Assembly (NCBI RefSeq): GCF_002259415.1
Contig: NZ_NPFY01000016.1
Span: 124,001-188,000 of the forward strand
Origin: Rhodococcus sp. 14-2470-1b
Lineage (GTDB): Bacteria; Actinomycetota; Actinomycetes; Mycobacteriales; Mycobacteriaceae
Reading direction: 5' to 3'
Length of the DNA: 64,000 nt
Position 1 is the stretch's first letter. Each line of letters begins with the position of its first letter. Positions 1-8,564 of the stretch are shown piece by piece. The notes under the pieces are model-generated. The model was not told the DNA's origin and did no database searches. It worked only from the letters and a program-made list of their open reading frames with translations. The translations under genes were made by a program, and so were the position numbers.

Positions 1-2
1 CG

Positions 3-512
3 GGTGACGGAGACTTCGGGACCAACATGGTGTCCGCGCTCGAACAGGTGGATCTGGCGCAGATCCGCGAAACCTATTCTGCGCAGACAATCTTCGAAGC
101 CGTGTCCGCTGCTTACCTCGGCCATGCGGGCGGTACCTCCGGAGCGCTGTTCGGTATCTGGTTCCGTCAGTTCTACCTGGCACTGCACGCGGAAGACCTC
201 GCCGCGATCACCACCGCCGCACGCAGCGGACTGGAGAGAATCACCGAACTCGGGGGCGCCCGTGTCGGCGACAAGACGATGGTCGATGCCATTGCCCCCG
301 CAGTCGACGCCCTCGACAATGCGACGGAATTGCGCGCCGGTCTGACCGACGCAGCTCGCGCGGCGGCCGATGGCGCGCAGTCGACCGAGGACTTCACCGC
401 CAACAGGGGGCGAGCGTCCTACGTGGGTGACGCCGCCCGAGGCGTCGTAGACCCGGGTGCGCTGGTCATTGCGTGGTTCTTCGAAGCGGCCGCGGACGCT
501 GTTCGGGCGTAG
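3..512 (+). CDS. dhaL: Dihydroxyacetone kinase L subunit (DhaL family), 5' partial
   Basis: The gene enters from the left edge; the frame is open from base 3 and ends at TAG 510-512. The first visible residues are GDGDFGTNM, the Asp-rich DhaL motif that holds Mg-ADP. Further DhaL blocks follow: GGTSGALFG, GARVGDKTMVDAIAPA and RGRASYVG near the C-terminus. DhaL phosphorylates dihydroxyacetone bound covalently on DhaK, using either ATP or a phosphotransfer partner. The DhaK part should lie just left of the window, so whether this is a separate subunit or the C-terminal half of a fused kinase cannot be seen. The His usual in GDGDHG is Phe here. It is a cytosolic enzyme of glycerol/dihydroxyacetone use. 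Confidence 0.9.
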   Translation, partial: GDGDFGTNMVSALEQVDLAQIRETYSAQTIFEAVSAAYLGHAGGTSGALFGIWFRQFYLALHAEDLAAITTAARSGLERITELGGARVGDKTMVDAIAPAVDALDNATELRAGLTDAARAAADGAQSTEDFTANRGRASYVGDAARGVVDPGALVIAWFFEAAADAVRA

Positions 513-557
513 CGATTGGGTGTAGCGATTGGGTGTGGCGTAACAGTTGCGCATTCC

Positions 558-577
558 ACAGGCGGGATCCCGCCTGT
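558..577. terminator. 20-bp perfect palindrome between convergent genes
   Basis: ACAGGCGGGA followed directly by TCCCGCCTGT. It lies 45 nt after the dhaL stop and 29 nt before the msrC stop, so it can serve both convergent transcripts as a hairpin (loop GATC). There is no T-run, so factor-independent termination is uncertain. A direct duplication of about 13 bp (TGTAGCGATTGGG) sits just upstream at about 511-537. Confidence 0.5.
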
Positions 578-606
578 CAGAGGCGCGATTGTCACACCAC
601 GCCCGG

Positions 607-1092
607 TCAGGCGAGGGATCCGACGAAGACCGCGGCGATCTGTTCGAGACCGGCCTGGTCGTCGGCGTCGAAGCGGGCGAGCAGGGGACTGTCCAGGTCG
701 AACACTCCGACGAGTGTGTCCCCGTCGTACAGCGGCACCACCAGTTCGGATCGGGTGGCACCGTCGCACGCGATGTGACCGGGGAAAGCGTGGACATCCT
801 CGACACGCTGGGTCTCCCGCGAGGACGCCGCAGTACCGCACACTCCCTTGCCGAGCGCGATGCGCACACACGCAGGCAGACCCTGGAACGGTCCGACGAC
901 CAGTTCGGTGCCGTCGAACAGGTAGAACCCGACCCAATTGACATCCGGGATGGAGTTGAAAACCAGGGCTGAAATGTTGGCGGCGTTGGCAATCCGATTC
1001 GACTCGCCGTCGACCAGTGCGCGCGCCTGCTGCGTCAGCTGTGCGTACTGCTCGGATTTCGTACCCTCGAGTGCGGTTGCGGTGAACGACAT
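607..1092 (-). CDS. msrC: Free methionine-(R)-sulfoxide reductase (GAF domain)
   Basis: A 161-aa single GAF-domain protein of the fRMsr family, which reduces free L-methionine-(R)-sulfoxide with electrons from thioredoxin. It carries the family blocks NWVGFYL (about 52-58), VGPFQGLPACVRI (66-78), GKGVCGTAA (81-89) and PGHIACD (104-110). Cys75, Cys85 and Cys109 are spaced 10 and 24 residues apart, the same spacing as Cys84/94/118 of the E. coli enzyme, so all three redox cysteines are present. It lies 9 nt downstream of the DUF998 gene and is probably co-transcribed with it. The likely role is cytosolic repair of oxidised methionine. Confidence 0.93.
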   Translation of the reverse strand: MSFTATALEGTKSEQYAQLTQQARALVDGESNRIANAANISALVFNSIPDVNWVGFYLFDGTELVVGPFQGLPACVRIALGKGVCGTAASSRETQRVEDVHAFPGHIACDGATRSELVVPLYDGDTLVGVFDLDSPLLARFDADDQAGLEQIAAVFVGSLA

Positions 1093-1101
1093 GGCCCGAT
1101 T

Positions 1102-1764
1102 CTAGGTTTCGACGCCCCGGAGCTTCGCGCGGAGTGCGAAACCGAGCGCAACCAGGTAGAGCGACATACCGGTTACCTGCAGCCGCTGGGCGATACCGAG
1201 GCCGTACGAGCCCGGAAGATTGTCGGCGATCATCAACCACGCTGTCGCGAGCGACGTCACGATCAGCAAGACGAGTCCAACCGTGCGCAGCAGCGGAAGA
1301 GTGCGGTACCGGAACGCTGCAACAGTGAACGCAACCATGGCAGTGAACACCGCGAACACTGCAACGGTGCTCGTCAACGCGTGGATGTGATGCAACTGAG
1401 GAAACAATCCACTCGGTTCCACCGGGCAGGACGGATCGTTCTCCGCAACACACTCGATCGGCAACTGTGAATCGGCAATCGTCGCTGCACCGAAAACGAC
1501 CAGCGCACTCCACCCGACATTCGTCAACCGACGACGCGGCAACGTCAACCCCGCCGCACCCGCCACGATCAGCAGAACCCCGGTAACCAGATCCGCCGTG
1601 CTGAAGAAATGTCGATACGGCTGATCAGCCGCATCGAGTTCACTGAGAAACGAATGCGCAGGGTCCAAGCCCGTATCGAGAAAGAACTCCGCCACCCACG
1701 CCGAATACAACACCCCCGCCAGCACCAGTAACACCGTCAGCGCAGCGATCCTTCGTCGTTCCAC
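1102..1764 (-). CDS. DUF998 family membrane protein
   Basis: A 220-aa integral membrane protein with about six hydrophobic segments and the DUF998 layout: an N-terminal helix followed by the acidic segment DPAHSFLSELDA and a His-rich stretch LHHIHAL near the middle. The start is GTG (VERRRIAAL...). No enzymatic motif is visible and the family function is not established. It is the promoter-proximal gene of a likely two-gene transcript with msrC. Membership is judged from overall pattern only. Confidence 0.75.
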   Translation of the reverse strand: MERRRIAALTVLLVLAGVLYSAWVAEFFLDTGLDPAHSFLSELDAADQPYRHFFSTADLVTGVLLIVAGAAGLTLPRRRLTNVGWSALVVFGAATIADSQLPIECVAENDPSCPVEPSGLFPQLHHIHALTSTVAVFAVFTAMVAFTVAAFRYRTLPLLRTVGLVLLIVTSLATAWLMIADNLPGSYGLGIAQRLQVTGMSLYLVALGFALRAKLRGVET

Positions 1765-1816
1765 TCGATCGACAGTAGTTCCAGGCTCACCCGTTGTGGT
1801 GGGTGCACCTTTTCCC

Positions 1817-1869
1817 GGAGCGAACGTCGCGTTCGGTCAGTCAGACTGACCGAACGCGACGTTCGCTCC
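1817..1869. repeat. 53-bp inverted repeat, dispersed family A copy 1
   Basis: Two perfect 26-nt arms (1817-1842 and 1844-1869) separated by one base. Each arm contains a GAACG...CGTTCGGTCAG core. Related copies occur at 21583-21635 and 44938-45083, with a possible short one at 32107-32123. The right arm overlaps the last codons of vsr (stop at 1837), so the element supplies the C-terminus of that protein. It can act as a bidirectional hairpin. Confidence 0.85.
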
Positions 1870-2286
1870 CGAAGAGGGCGAGGATTCGAGGGCGTGCAGG
1901 ACGAGTGCTGCGGCGTCGCTGACGGGTTCGTGCTCCCAGATTCGGACGACGGTCCACCCTTCGGTCTGAAGGCGGTCGTCGGTGTCGCGGTCACGGGCGA
2001 CGTTGGCGGCGAGTTTGTCCGCCCACCATTGGGCGTTGTTGCGTGGTTTCGTCGCGTGCACAGGGCAGCTGTGCCAGAAGCAGCCATCGACGTAGACGGC
2101 GACCTTTCGGCGAGGAAAAACGATGTCGGCCCGACGCCTCATACCCTTCAGCGGGGCACGGTCGACGAAATATCGCAGGCCGAGCCGGTGCAACTCCCTG
2201 CGCAGCGCTACCTCAGGCTTGGTGTCGCGTCGCCGCTGCTTGCTCAGCCGCGCACTGGTAGCGGCATCGGTCACCGGTCTCCCCAC
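1837..2286 (-). CDS. vsr: Very short patch repair endonuclease (Vsr)
   Basis: A 149-aa Vsr-family endonuclease that nicks 5' of the T in T:G mismatches produced by deamination of 5-methylcytosine. The core is intact: the metal-binding Asp in RADIVFPRR (Asp54), then VDGCFWHSCPVH (67-77) with His72 and His77, then the WW..KL..N..RD and GWTVVRIWEHE blocks. It lies 25 nt downstream of the restriction gene and two genes after the C5 methyltransferase, the usual partner of Vsr. The last dozen residues are encoded inside the inverted repeat 1817-1869 and are probably not part of the native fold. Confidence 0.93.
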   Translation of the reverse strand: MGRPVTDAATSARLSKQRRRDTKPEVALRRELHRLGLRYFVDRAPLKGMRRRADIVFPRRKVAVYVDGCFWHSCPVHATKPRNNAQWWADKLAANVARDRDTDDRLQTEGWTVVRIWEHEPVSDAAALVLHALESSPSSGANVAFGQSD

Positions 2287-2311
2287 GACTCCAAACTAGC
2301 TCGCCGGTCCC

Positions 2312-3139
2312 CTAGCCGTCTTCGCTGTCCTCGGGCTCGGACCAGGTGGGCGCGAATTTGTTGCGGCGCTCGACTTCGCCGTGGACGACGGAGACGAAGT
2401 CGTCGAAGGACAAGGTCTGAGTGTCCGACGGCCTGCCGTTGCGAGGAGGGGATTCGTCGACGTCGAAGAACCGGACTTCACCGTCCGGGTCGTAGAGGCC
2501 GATGAAGACTTTTTCGAACAGGTCGTACCGAGTGTCCTCGGCACCGAGGTCGACCCACATCTTGCCGGTGCCGCCGACGACAGCGCGTTTGCCGCGACCC
2601 GACCGCTTGGACAGCGTCGTGACGTGGTGCGCGAAGGAGGACTTGCCGATGTCGCTGGCCTTGGAGGCGTCACCGTCGTCGCAGGTGGCGAAGGGCTCGA
2701 ACATCACTGCGATCAGCACGCTGTACGGCTGACGCTGGTGTAGGACCATGGCCTCACCGCGCAGCTCGTGATCGTTGCGGACGATGTTCTTGGTCCAGCG
2801 GCCGAACTTGCCGGTCCGCGGGCTGAAGTCCCGGAAGCTGTAGGTCTTGATGGAGACGCACAGAATCAGTCCCAGCGTGGGGTCGAGTGCTTTCACATCC
2901 AGCCTTTTGCGGCCTTTCGCGACGTCGACCTGCGCTTCCTGACCGACGCCCATCGCGTCGGGAGTAATGTTGGGATAGTGCGGGCGCAGGGCGTCGGCGA
3001 CGGTTTGTGCCAGGTGGTTCGAGAGCCGCTGCGCGTAGTTCTTCTTGTCACTGCGATCGGCGTCCGGTGCGGGCTTGTCGCCGGCGAGGGCGAGCGGCCG
3101 GGCCAGTGCCGGTGGATCGGGAAACAGATGCTCGCTCAT
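2312..3139 (-). CDS. Probable type II restriction endonuclease, unrecognised family
   Basis: A 275-aa soluble protein whose ATG overlaps the methyltransferase stop by 4 bp and which is followed by vsr, so position alone suggests the cognate restriction enzyme. A candidate PD-(D/E)XK-like core is RKRLDVK (Asp81) followed by LCVSIKT (Ser96-Ile-Lys98). Ser in place of the usual acidic residue is known in the Cfr10I/NgoMIV group. Residues 40-80 (NHLAQTVADALRPHYPN) suit a nuclease N-terminal helix pair. No named family was recognised and the recognition site cannot be given. An alternative role as an accessory protein of the methylase is possible. Confidence 0.6.
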   Translation of the reverse strand: MSEHLFPDPPALARPLALAGDKPAPDADRSDKKNYAQRLSNHLAQTVADALRPHYPNITPDAMGVGQEAQVDVAKGRKRLDVKALDPTLGLILCVSIKTYSFRDFSPRTGKFGRWTKNIVRNDHELRGEAMVLHQRQPYSVLIAVMFEPFATCDDGDASKASDIGKSSFAHHVTTLSKRSGRGKRAVVGGTGKMWVDLGAEDTRYDLFEKVFIGLYDPDGEVRFFDVDESPPRNGRPSDTQTLSFDDFVSVVHGEVERRNKFAPTWSEPEDSEDG

Positions 3140-4320
3140 GCGGCCGGGACTGCACGAGACGCCGGGCTGGGGTGCCCGCCCATACGGTCGAGGTGGGACT
3201 CGACATCGTCGAGAAATCCCGGTTGGAACCGAAGATTGCCCATGCGAGCGCGCTTGAGGAATCCGGCCGTCGCCCGAGCCGAGAGCAGCTGGGAATCGTC
3301 GAGAAAGTCACTGAGGTTCTCGTAGGGCTCGTGCACCGGCCACGTCGAGCGGTGCACGCGGTACGCCGAGCCCTTCGCCCCCCACGCAGCGGCAGGCCAG
3401 GCTTGACCGGGGAGGATCTGAACGTCGTCGGAGTCGTCGTGGACCTGCGGGCGCTCGATCTGCGCGGCGACCCACGACGCCATCCGGACACTCACCGCGT
3501 TGCCGACGAGCTTCCATCGATGCCCGGCCCTGACGCCCGGCAGACCGAGTGCCGGTGCAGTCCAGTCCGGGTCGAACCCCTGCAGTCGCTCCGCGCCGAC
3601 GATCCCCGGCGTGACGATCTCGCCCGACGGCAACCGAACAGCCGGGGGACTGGCGATACCGAGGGACGAGCCGCCCTTGAGTGTCGGAACAGCGTTGACT
3701 GCCCAGCCGAGCCCGCGGGTGCCCTCGGTCCAGTAGAAACCGCACGGCTGCTCCGACGGGTCACCGTCGGGAAGGGGACCTTCGTCCTGCGCGAACAGGA
3801 TTTCGCGTGGGTCCTCGGTACGGGACGCGAGCATGAGGACGCGCTGACGGCGTTGCGGGAGACCGAACGACCTGGCGTCGACGACACGGTAGGCCCACAT
3901 GTAGCCGAGATCCGACAGAGCGTCGGTGATGTGACGCATCGCGGCACCGCGGCCGAGTTGCAGCATGAACGGAACGTTCTCGATCAACAACCACCGAGGC
4001 CCGTTGCGGCGCTTGACCAAGCGGAAGACCTCGTCGACGAGCCCGGAGCGTTCCCCGGTGATGCCCGCCGTACGACCCGCCTGCGACAGGTCCTGGCACG
4101 GAAACCCGGCTGCGACGAGCTCGGTACCCGACGGCAGCGCTCGGAGCTTGGTGACGTCGCGGTGAAGCGGCACGTCGGGAAAGTGAGCACCGAGAACTGC
4201 GCCGGCGCCGGGGTCGATTTCGCACAGCAATTCCGTCGACCAGCCCTGCTCCGAGAGCCCCAACTCGAGCCCGCCGATCCCGGCGAACAGCCCGACCATC
4301 GATCGCGAACCCACGCGCAC
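3136..4320 (-). CDS. dcm: DNA (cytosine-5)-methyltransferase
   Basis: A 394-aa C5 methyltransferase. AdoMet motif I is GLFAGIGGLELGL (about 10-22), the catalytic motif IV is GFPCQDLSQ with Cys75, motif VI is LLIENVP, motif VIII is the LPQRRQRV region, and motifs IX-X are near VGNAVSVRMASW. All catalytic elements are present, so it should be active and protect the host from the neighbouring endonuclease. A second Met at residue 8 is an alternative start closer to motif I. The C-terminal 90 residues after motif X form an extra tail. It heads the order methylase-nuclease-vsr on the minus strand. Confidence 0.95.
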   Translation of the reverse strand: MRVGSRSMVGLFAGIGGLELGLSEQGWSTELLCEIDPGAGAVLGAHFPDVPLHRDVTKLRALPSGTELVAAGFPCQDLSQAGRTAGITGERSGLVDEVFRLVKRRNGPRWLLIENVPFMLQLGRGAAMRHITDALSDLGYMWAYRVVDARSFGLPQRRQRVLMLASRTEDPREILFAQDEGPLPDGDPSEQPCGFYWTEGTRGLGWAVNAVPTLKGGSSLGIASPPAVRLPSGEIVTPGIVGAERLQGFDPDWTAPALGLPGVRAGHRWKLVGNAVSVRMASWVAAQIERPQVHDDSDDVQILPGQAWPAAAWGAKGSAYRVHRSTWPVHEPYENLSDFLDDSQLLSARATAGFLKRARMGNLRFQPGFLDDVESHLDRMGGHPSPASRAVPAA

Positions 4321-4411
4321 CCTTCTCTCCCGTAACCGAAACTCGTGGAGAACGTTACTCGAGAAGTACGACAGGTTTTCGCAGGCGCACGGTAGCAGGG
4401 CCGAGTGGCGC

Positions 4412-4442
4412 TTGACCTGAACGTTGGTTCAGGTTCGACGAT
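4412..4442 (+). promoter_or_regulatory. MerR-type promoter/operator for the ABC exporter
   Basis: A -35 TTGACC at 4412-4417 and a -10-like GACGAT at 4437-4442 are 19 bp apart. The spacer carries the perfect dyad ACCTGAAC (4415-4422) - 4 nt - GTTCAGGT (4427-4434). A long 19-bp spacer holding a dyad is the hallmark of promoters opened by MerR/SoxR-family activators. The downstream GTG start is at 4526. No MerR gene is adjacent. Confidence 0.7.
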
Positions 4443-4525
4443 GGAATTCGGCAGTTGAAAAATCGGTTGGTCGAAGTGCTGTCGCGATGAAACCATTCAT
4501 GCGAGGCCGAGTCAGGAGAGCAAAC

Positions 4526-6316
4526 GTGTCGACGGGTGTACTGGAAACGCAGGAGACGACGGCTGCAGTGCCGAACCTTCAGCAGGACGCACCCAGTTCG
4601 CTGGCGAGGTTTCTACCGTTTCTGGCCCCGTACAAGTGGTATTTCATCGGGTCGATCGCTGCGTCCATCGTCGCCACGCTGACGGGTTTGGTGATTCCGC
4701 TGGTGTTGCAGGGGGTCATCGACGGCCCCATCGCCGACGGCGACTTCGCCGGTGTGTGGTGGCCGGCGGCGTTGGTCCTGCTGCTGGGCACGATCGATGC
4801 GGTCGGTATATGGATTCGGCGCTACTTGGTGTCCGCGCCGTCGAGCCAGTTCGAGATATCGGCCAGAGCAACGGTTTTCGACAAGCTGCAGAGATTGTCG
4901 GTGTCCGCTCACGAGGGCTGGGAATCGGGTCAGCTGCTCTCTCGGGCTATTGCCGACCTGTCCTCGCTGCGACGCTTCGTGGCGTTCGTCGGGCCGTTCA
5001 TCATCATCAACAGCGTCACGTTGGTGGTCGGCCTCGGAGTCCTGTTCGTTCAGTCCTGGCAGCTCGGTCTGATCATGTTGATCACGTCCGTGCCGTTGGT
5101 CGTGATCTGTACCAGGTTCGAGACGCTGTACCGGGTAGTTGCCCGTGATGCGCAGGACCAGGCAGGTGATGTGACCACCACAGTCGAGGAATCCATTCAG
5201 GGCATCCGGGTGCTGAAGGCGTTCGGCCGCAGCGCCCACCTCGGGCGTCGCTTCCTGCGAGAGGCCGCGACGCTGCGTGGGACGGAGATGAAAAAGGTTC
5301 GCTACCTTGCCATTCTGTGGTCCTTGATAGTCGGGATCCCGCCGCTCGGGATCGGCGCGATGTTGGCGTTCGGCGCGTATTCGATCGTCCAAGGGACGAT
5401 GACGGCGGGCATGCTCGTCGCAGCCATGGCCATCGTCGCGTTCCTGCTCTGGCCGATCGAGGCATTCGGATTCCTGCTGGCCGAGCTGAACAACGCTCGA
5501 ACGGCGGCGGACCGGTACTGGGAGATCATGGACACGGCGGAGACCATCACCGAACCCGTCGACCCAGTTGCTCTCCCGCAGGACGCACGCGGAGTCCTCG
5601 AATTCCGGGGCGTCGGATTCACGTTCCCGGACGCGGAATCGTCGCTGCTCACCGACGTCGATTTCCGGATCGACCCGGGTGAGACGGTCGCTCTCGTCGG
5701 CGTCACCGGTAGCGGCAAGACCGCGCTGACCAATCTGGTTCCCCGGTTGTTCGACGTCACCTCGGGTTCCATCACCGTCGACGGAATCGACATCAGAACC
5801 TTGTCGCTCGCGGATCTTCGGGCCGTGGTGTCGGTTGCGTTCGAGGACCCGGTGCTGTTCTCGGCGAGCGTCCGCGAGAACGTTGCGTTGGGTCGACCCG
5901 ATGCGACGGACTCCGACGTCGACGAGGCTCTCGGCGTCGCGCACGCGCGGGAATTCGTCGAGGCATTGCCGTGGGGGCTCGACACCCGGATCGGCGAGCA
6001 GGGAATGAGCCTGTCCGGCGGGCAGCGTCAGCGACTCGCGCTGGCGAGAGCGGTACTCGGCAAGCCGCGGATCCTGGTGCTCGACGACCCGCTGTCCGCG
6101 CTGGACGTGGGCACCGAGGCACTCGTGCAACAGGATCTACGACGCGTACTGACGCACTCGACGACTCTGCTCGTCGCGCACAGGCCGTCTACTGCCGCAC
6201 TCGCAGACCGAGTGCTCTACCTGGAGAACGGAACAATCGTGGAGCAGGGTACGCACGAGCGCCTGTTGGCGACGTCGGCGCGGTACCGCCACGTAATGGG
6301 GTCTCTCGATGACTGA
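4526..6316 (+). CDS. ABC exporter half-transporter, degenerate-site subunit
   Basis: A 596-aa type IV (multidrug-type) half-transporter with an N-terminal six-helix domain and C-terminal ATPase. The GTG start at 4526 was chosen because AGGAG lies 7 nt upstream; a longer frame begins inside the promoter. It has Walker A GVTGSGKT, signature LSGGQRQR and Walker B ILVLDDPLSALD. The catalytic Glu after Walker B is Asp, while the signature is canonical. That is the pattern of the degenerate-site partner in heterodimeric exporters such as LmrCD, BmrCD and TM287/288. Its stop overlaps the next ATG by 8 bp, so the two are translated together. The substrate is unknown. Confidence 0.93.
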   Translation: MSTGVLETQETTAAVPNLQQDAPSSLARFLPFLAPYKWYFIGSIAASIVATLTGLVIPLVLQGVIDGPIADGDFAGVWWPAALVLLLGTIDAVGIWIRRYLVSAPSSQFEISARATVFDKLQRLSVSAHEGWESGQLLSRAIADLSSLRRFVAFVGPFIIINSVTLVVGLGVLFVQSWQLGLIMLITSVPLVVICTRFETLYRVVARDAQDQAGDVTTTVEESIQGIRVLKAFGRSAHLGRRFLREAATLRGTEMKKVRYLAILWSLIVGIPPLGIGAMLAFGAYSIVQGTMTAGMLVAAMAIVAFLLWPIEAFGFLLAELNNARTAADRYWEIMDTAETITEPVDPVALPQDARGVLEFRGVGFTFPDAESSLLTDVDFRIDPGETVALVGVTGSGKTALTNLVPRLFDVTSGSITVDGIDIRTLSLADLRAVVSVAFEDPVLFSASVRENVALGRPDATDSDVDEALGVAHAREFVEALPWGLDTRIGEQGMSLSGGQRQRLALARAVLGKPRILVLDDPLSALDVGTEALVQQDLRRVLTHSTTLLVAHRPSTAALADRVLYLENGTIVEQGTHERLLATSARYRHVMGSLDD

Positions 6317-8153
6317 CGAGAACGAGAACGATCAGAGCCCGCGCGACGACACCGTCAGTTGGCGCGGAGTCGCCAACGAGGAATCCGACATCGACCGCAC
6401 CGGCAATTCGATTCTCGCCGGCCGATCGAGGCGGTTACTGGCGTCGCTCGTGAGGCCGTACCGGAAGCAGGCGTTGCTGGCGCTCGCGATCATCGTCGTC
6501 GACAACATCGCGTTCGTGGCCGGTCCGTTGTTCATCGCGTACGCGTTGGACAACGGAGTGTCGGCTGCGATCGAGGGCAGGTGGGCGCCGCTGGCGTGGA
6601 CTGTGTTCGGGTACATCGCATTCGGCATCCTCGGAACAGTCACCACGTACACGTTCCTGATGGTGTCCGGGCGGCTGAGCCAGGCGATTCTGTTCGACCT
6701 CCGCCGCCGTGTGTTCGATCATGCTCAACGGTTGAGCTTGTCCTTCCACGAGCGGTACACGTCGGGCAAGCTCATCTCACGGCTGACGAGCGACGTCGAG
6801 TCGCTGCAGACGCTGCTCGAAAGTGCCCTGAACGACGCCTTGTCCGCGGTGCTGTCCATCGTCAGTATCGCGATCATCCTGGTGTACCTCGATGTTCCGC
6901 TTGCATTGGTGGTGCTCGCGGGCTTCGTGCCGCTGGTGCTGATCACCCGCTGGTCGCAGCGTAGGCAACGCACCGGTTACCGGCGCACGCGAGTGGCGAT
7001 CGCGAAGGTCGTCGTCCACTTCGTCGAGTCGATGGGCGGTATTCGCGCGGTCCAGGTTTTCCGGCGCGAGAGAAGAAACAGCACGATTCTGAAGACCGAG
7101 GACACCGAATATCGCGACGCGACGACGGTTGCTCTGCGGGGCATGGCCACCTACACCGGCGCCGTCCGATGGATCGGAAACGTCACTCTCGCGATCATCC
7201 TCGTGTTCGGCAGCTACCGAGTGATCAACGGGCACTTGGACATCGGAGTGCTCGCCGCGTACGTGCTGTATCTGCGTCGGTTCTACGGTCCGCTCGACGA
7301 ACTCGCCATGGTCTTCAACGCCTACCAGTCGGCCGCTGCGGCGCTGGAGAAGATCTCGGGTGTGCTGGAAGAAGAGCCGTCGGTGGAAGCGCCGACGGCT
7401 CCGGTGGAATTGGATACTGCGCGAGGCGACATCGACTTCGACGCGGTCCACTTCGCGTACACCAGGGACCGCGTCGTGCTACCGGAATTCTCGCTGCACA
7501 TCCCGGCCGGGCAGGTCGTGGCGATGGTCGGTGCCACCGGCGCCGGAAAGTCCACCCTCGCCAAGCTGCTCGCGCGGTTCTACGACCCGACGCAGGGAAC
7601 AGTGCGTCTCGACGGTGTCGACCTCCGAGAACTGGGTGACGAGAACATGCGTCGACACATCGTGATGGTCACGCAGGAGTCGTTCCTGTTCTCCGGATCG
7701 GTCGCGGACAACATCCGCCTCGGCAAACCGTCGGCGACGGATCTAGAGGTGGCGGCCGCCGCAGACGCTGTTGGACTCACCGAGTTCATTTCGACGCTGC
7801 CGGACGGGATCGACACCGATGTCCGCAAACGCGGCGGACGGCTTTCCTCCGGCCAACGTCAACTCGTCGCGTTCGCGCGGGTGTTCCTGGCGGCGCCCGC
7901 GGTGATCGTGCTCGACGAGGCCACCTCCAGCCTCGACATCCCCAGCGAGCGGCTGGTCCAGCGCGCGCTGGAGACGATTCTGCAGGGCCGCACGGCGCTG
8001 ATCATCGCGCACCGGCTTTCCACCGTCGCCATTGCCGACAGGGTGTTGGTGATGGAGAGCGGCCGGATCGTCGAGGACGGTTCGCCCTCGGATCTCATCG
8101 AGGAGAAGGGGCGATTCGCCGACCTGCACGAGCTCGCGGCGGCGTCGTCCTGA
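6309..8153 (+). CDS. ABC exporter half-transporter, catalytic-site subunit
   Basis: A 614-aa half-transporter that should dimerise with the product of 4526-6316. After about 60 hydrophilic residues come six membrane helices. The ATPase has Walker A GATGAGKST, a noncanonical signature LSSGQRQL, Walker B VIVLDEATSSLD with the catalytic Glu, and His-loop IIAHRLST. The weak signature pairs across the dimer with the Asp-type Walker B of the partner, which leaves one consensus ATP site. The gene overlaps its neighbour by 8 bp. It is likely an efflux pump induced through the MerR-type promoter at 4412. Confidence 0.93.
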   Translation: MTDENENDQSPRDDTVSWRGVANEESDIDRTGNSILAGRSRRLLASLVRPYRKQALLALAIIVVDNIAFVAGPLFIAYALDNGVSAAIEGRWAPLAWTVFGYIAFGILGTVTTYTFLMVSGRLSQAILFDLRRRVFDHAQRLSLSFHERYTSGKLISRLTSDVESLQTLLESALNDALSAVLSIVSIAIILVYLDVPLALVVLAGFVPLVLITRWSQRRQRTGYRRTRVAIAKVVVHFVESMGGIRAVQVFRRERRNSTILKTEDTEYRDATTVALRGMATYTGAVRWIGNVTLAIILVFGSYRVINGHLDIGVLAAYVLYLRRFYGPLDELAMVFNAYQSAAAALEKISGVLEEEPSVEAPTAPVELDTARGDIDFDAVHFAYTRDRVVLPEFSLHIPAGQVVAMVGATGAGKSTLAKLLARFYDPTQGTVRLDGVDLRELGDENMRRHIVMVTQESFLFSGSVADNIRLGKPSATDLEVAAAADAVGLTEFISTLPDGIDTDVRKRGGRLSSGQRQLVAFARVFLAAPAVIVLDEATSSLDIPSERLVQRALETILQGRTALIIAHRLSTVAIADRVLVMESGRIVEDGSPSDLIEEKGRFADLHELAAASS

Positions 8154-8159
8154 GCGTCG

Positions 8160-8483
8160 TCACCACGGTGCGATGGGCGGCTTGACCCACATGATCTTCT
8201 CGTCGGCATGCTTCGGGGAGGCCGCCGGGTGGTCCGGGTTCGACGACGCCCATTCGTTCTTGCGGTCGAGGAGTTCGGCGGTCATCGTCCACGTCTCGAG
8301 CGTGCTCGGGGGAGTGATGTCCGCAGCTCTCGCGAGCTTGCGTCGAGCGGCGTCGGTCATCGCGAGCAGTTCGCTGCCGTCGATGTCACGTTCCCAGACG
8401 TAGCGCGCCAACGCCGTTGCCTTGTCCTGTCGAGATTTCGCGGCCTGTTCGGAGTGCGCGAAGTCGAAGCCACCTCCAGTCAT
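8160..8483 (-). CDS. Conserved hypothetical protein, about 107 aa
   Basis: A small, charged, soluble protein (MTGGGFDFAHSEQ... to ...VKPPIAPW) with a predicted helical centre (SELLAMTDAARRKLARAAD). I recognise the type only as an actinobacterial hypothetical protein found near tyrA. ATG at 8483 is used here; GTG at 8492 has a better spaced GAGG upstream. The frame runs further upstream to 8741, but that part overlaps the opposing gene at 8565 and is rejected. It is divergent from the glycolipid-binding-family gene, and the two share an 80-bp intergenic region. Confidence 0.65.
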   Translation of the reverse strand: MTGGGFDFAHSEQAAKSRQDKATALARYVWERDIDGSELLAMTDAARRKLARAADITPPSTLETWTMTAELLDRKNEWASSNPDHPAASPKHADEKIMWVKPPIAPW

Positions 8484-8564
8484 GTCGATCACAATAATGT
8501 GCCTCGAGAACGAAAAATCACCACAGCTTGTTCCGATGGCCCCCCTGTCGCTTAACGTAGTCGG

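Noticed and set aside
1837..4320. Restriction-modification block as part of a larger defence island or prophage
   Set aside because: No integrase, transposase, phage gene or further defence gene is seen on either side; only the palindrome at 1817 is unusual.
4613..6130. A 505-aa minus-strand frame opposite the first ABC gene
   Set aside because: Antisense shadow with no start signal or motif.
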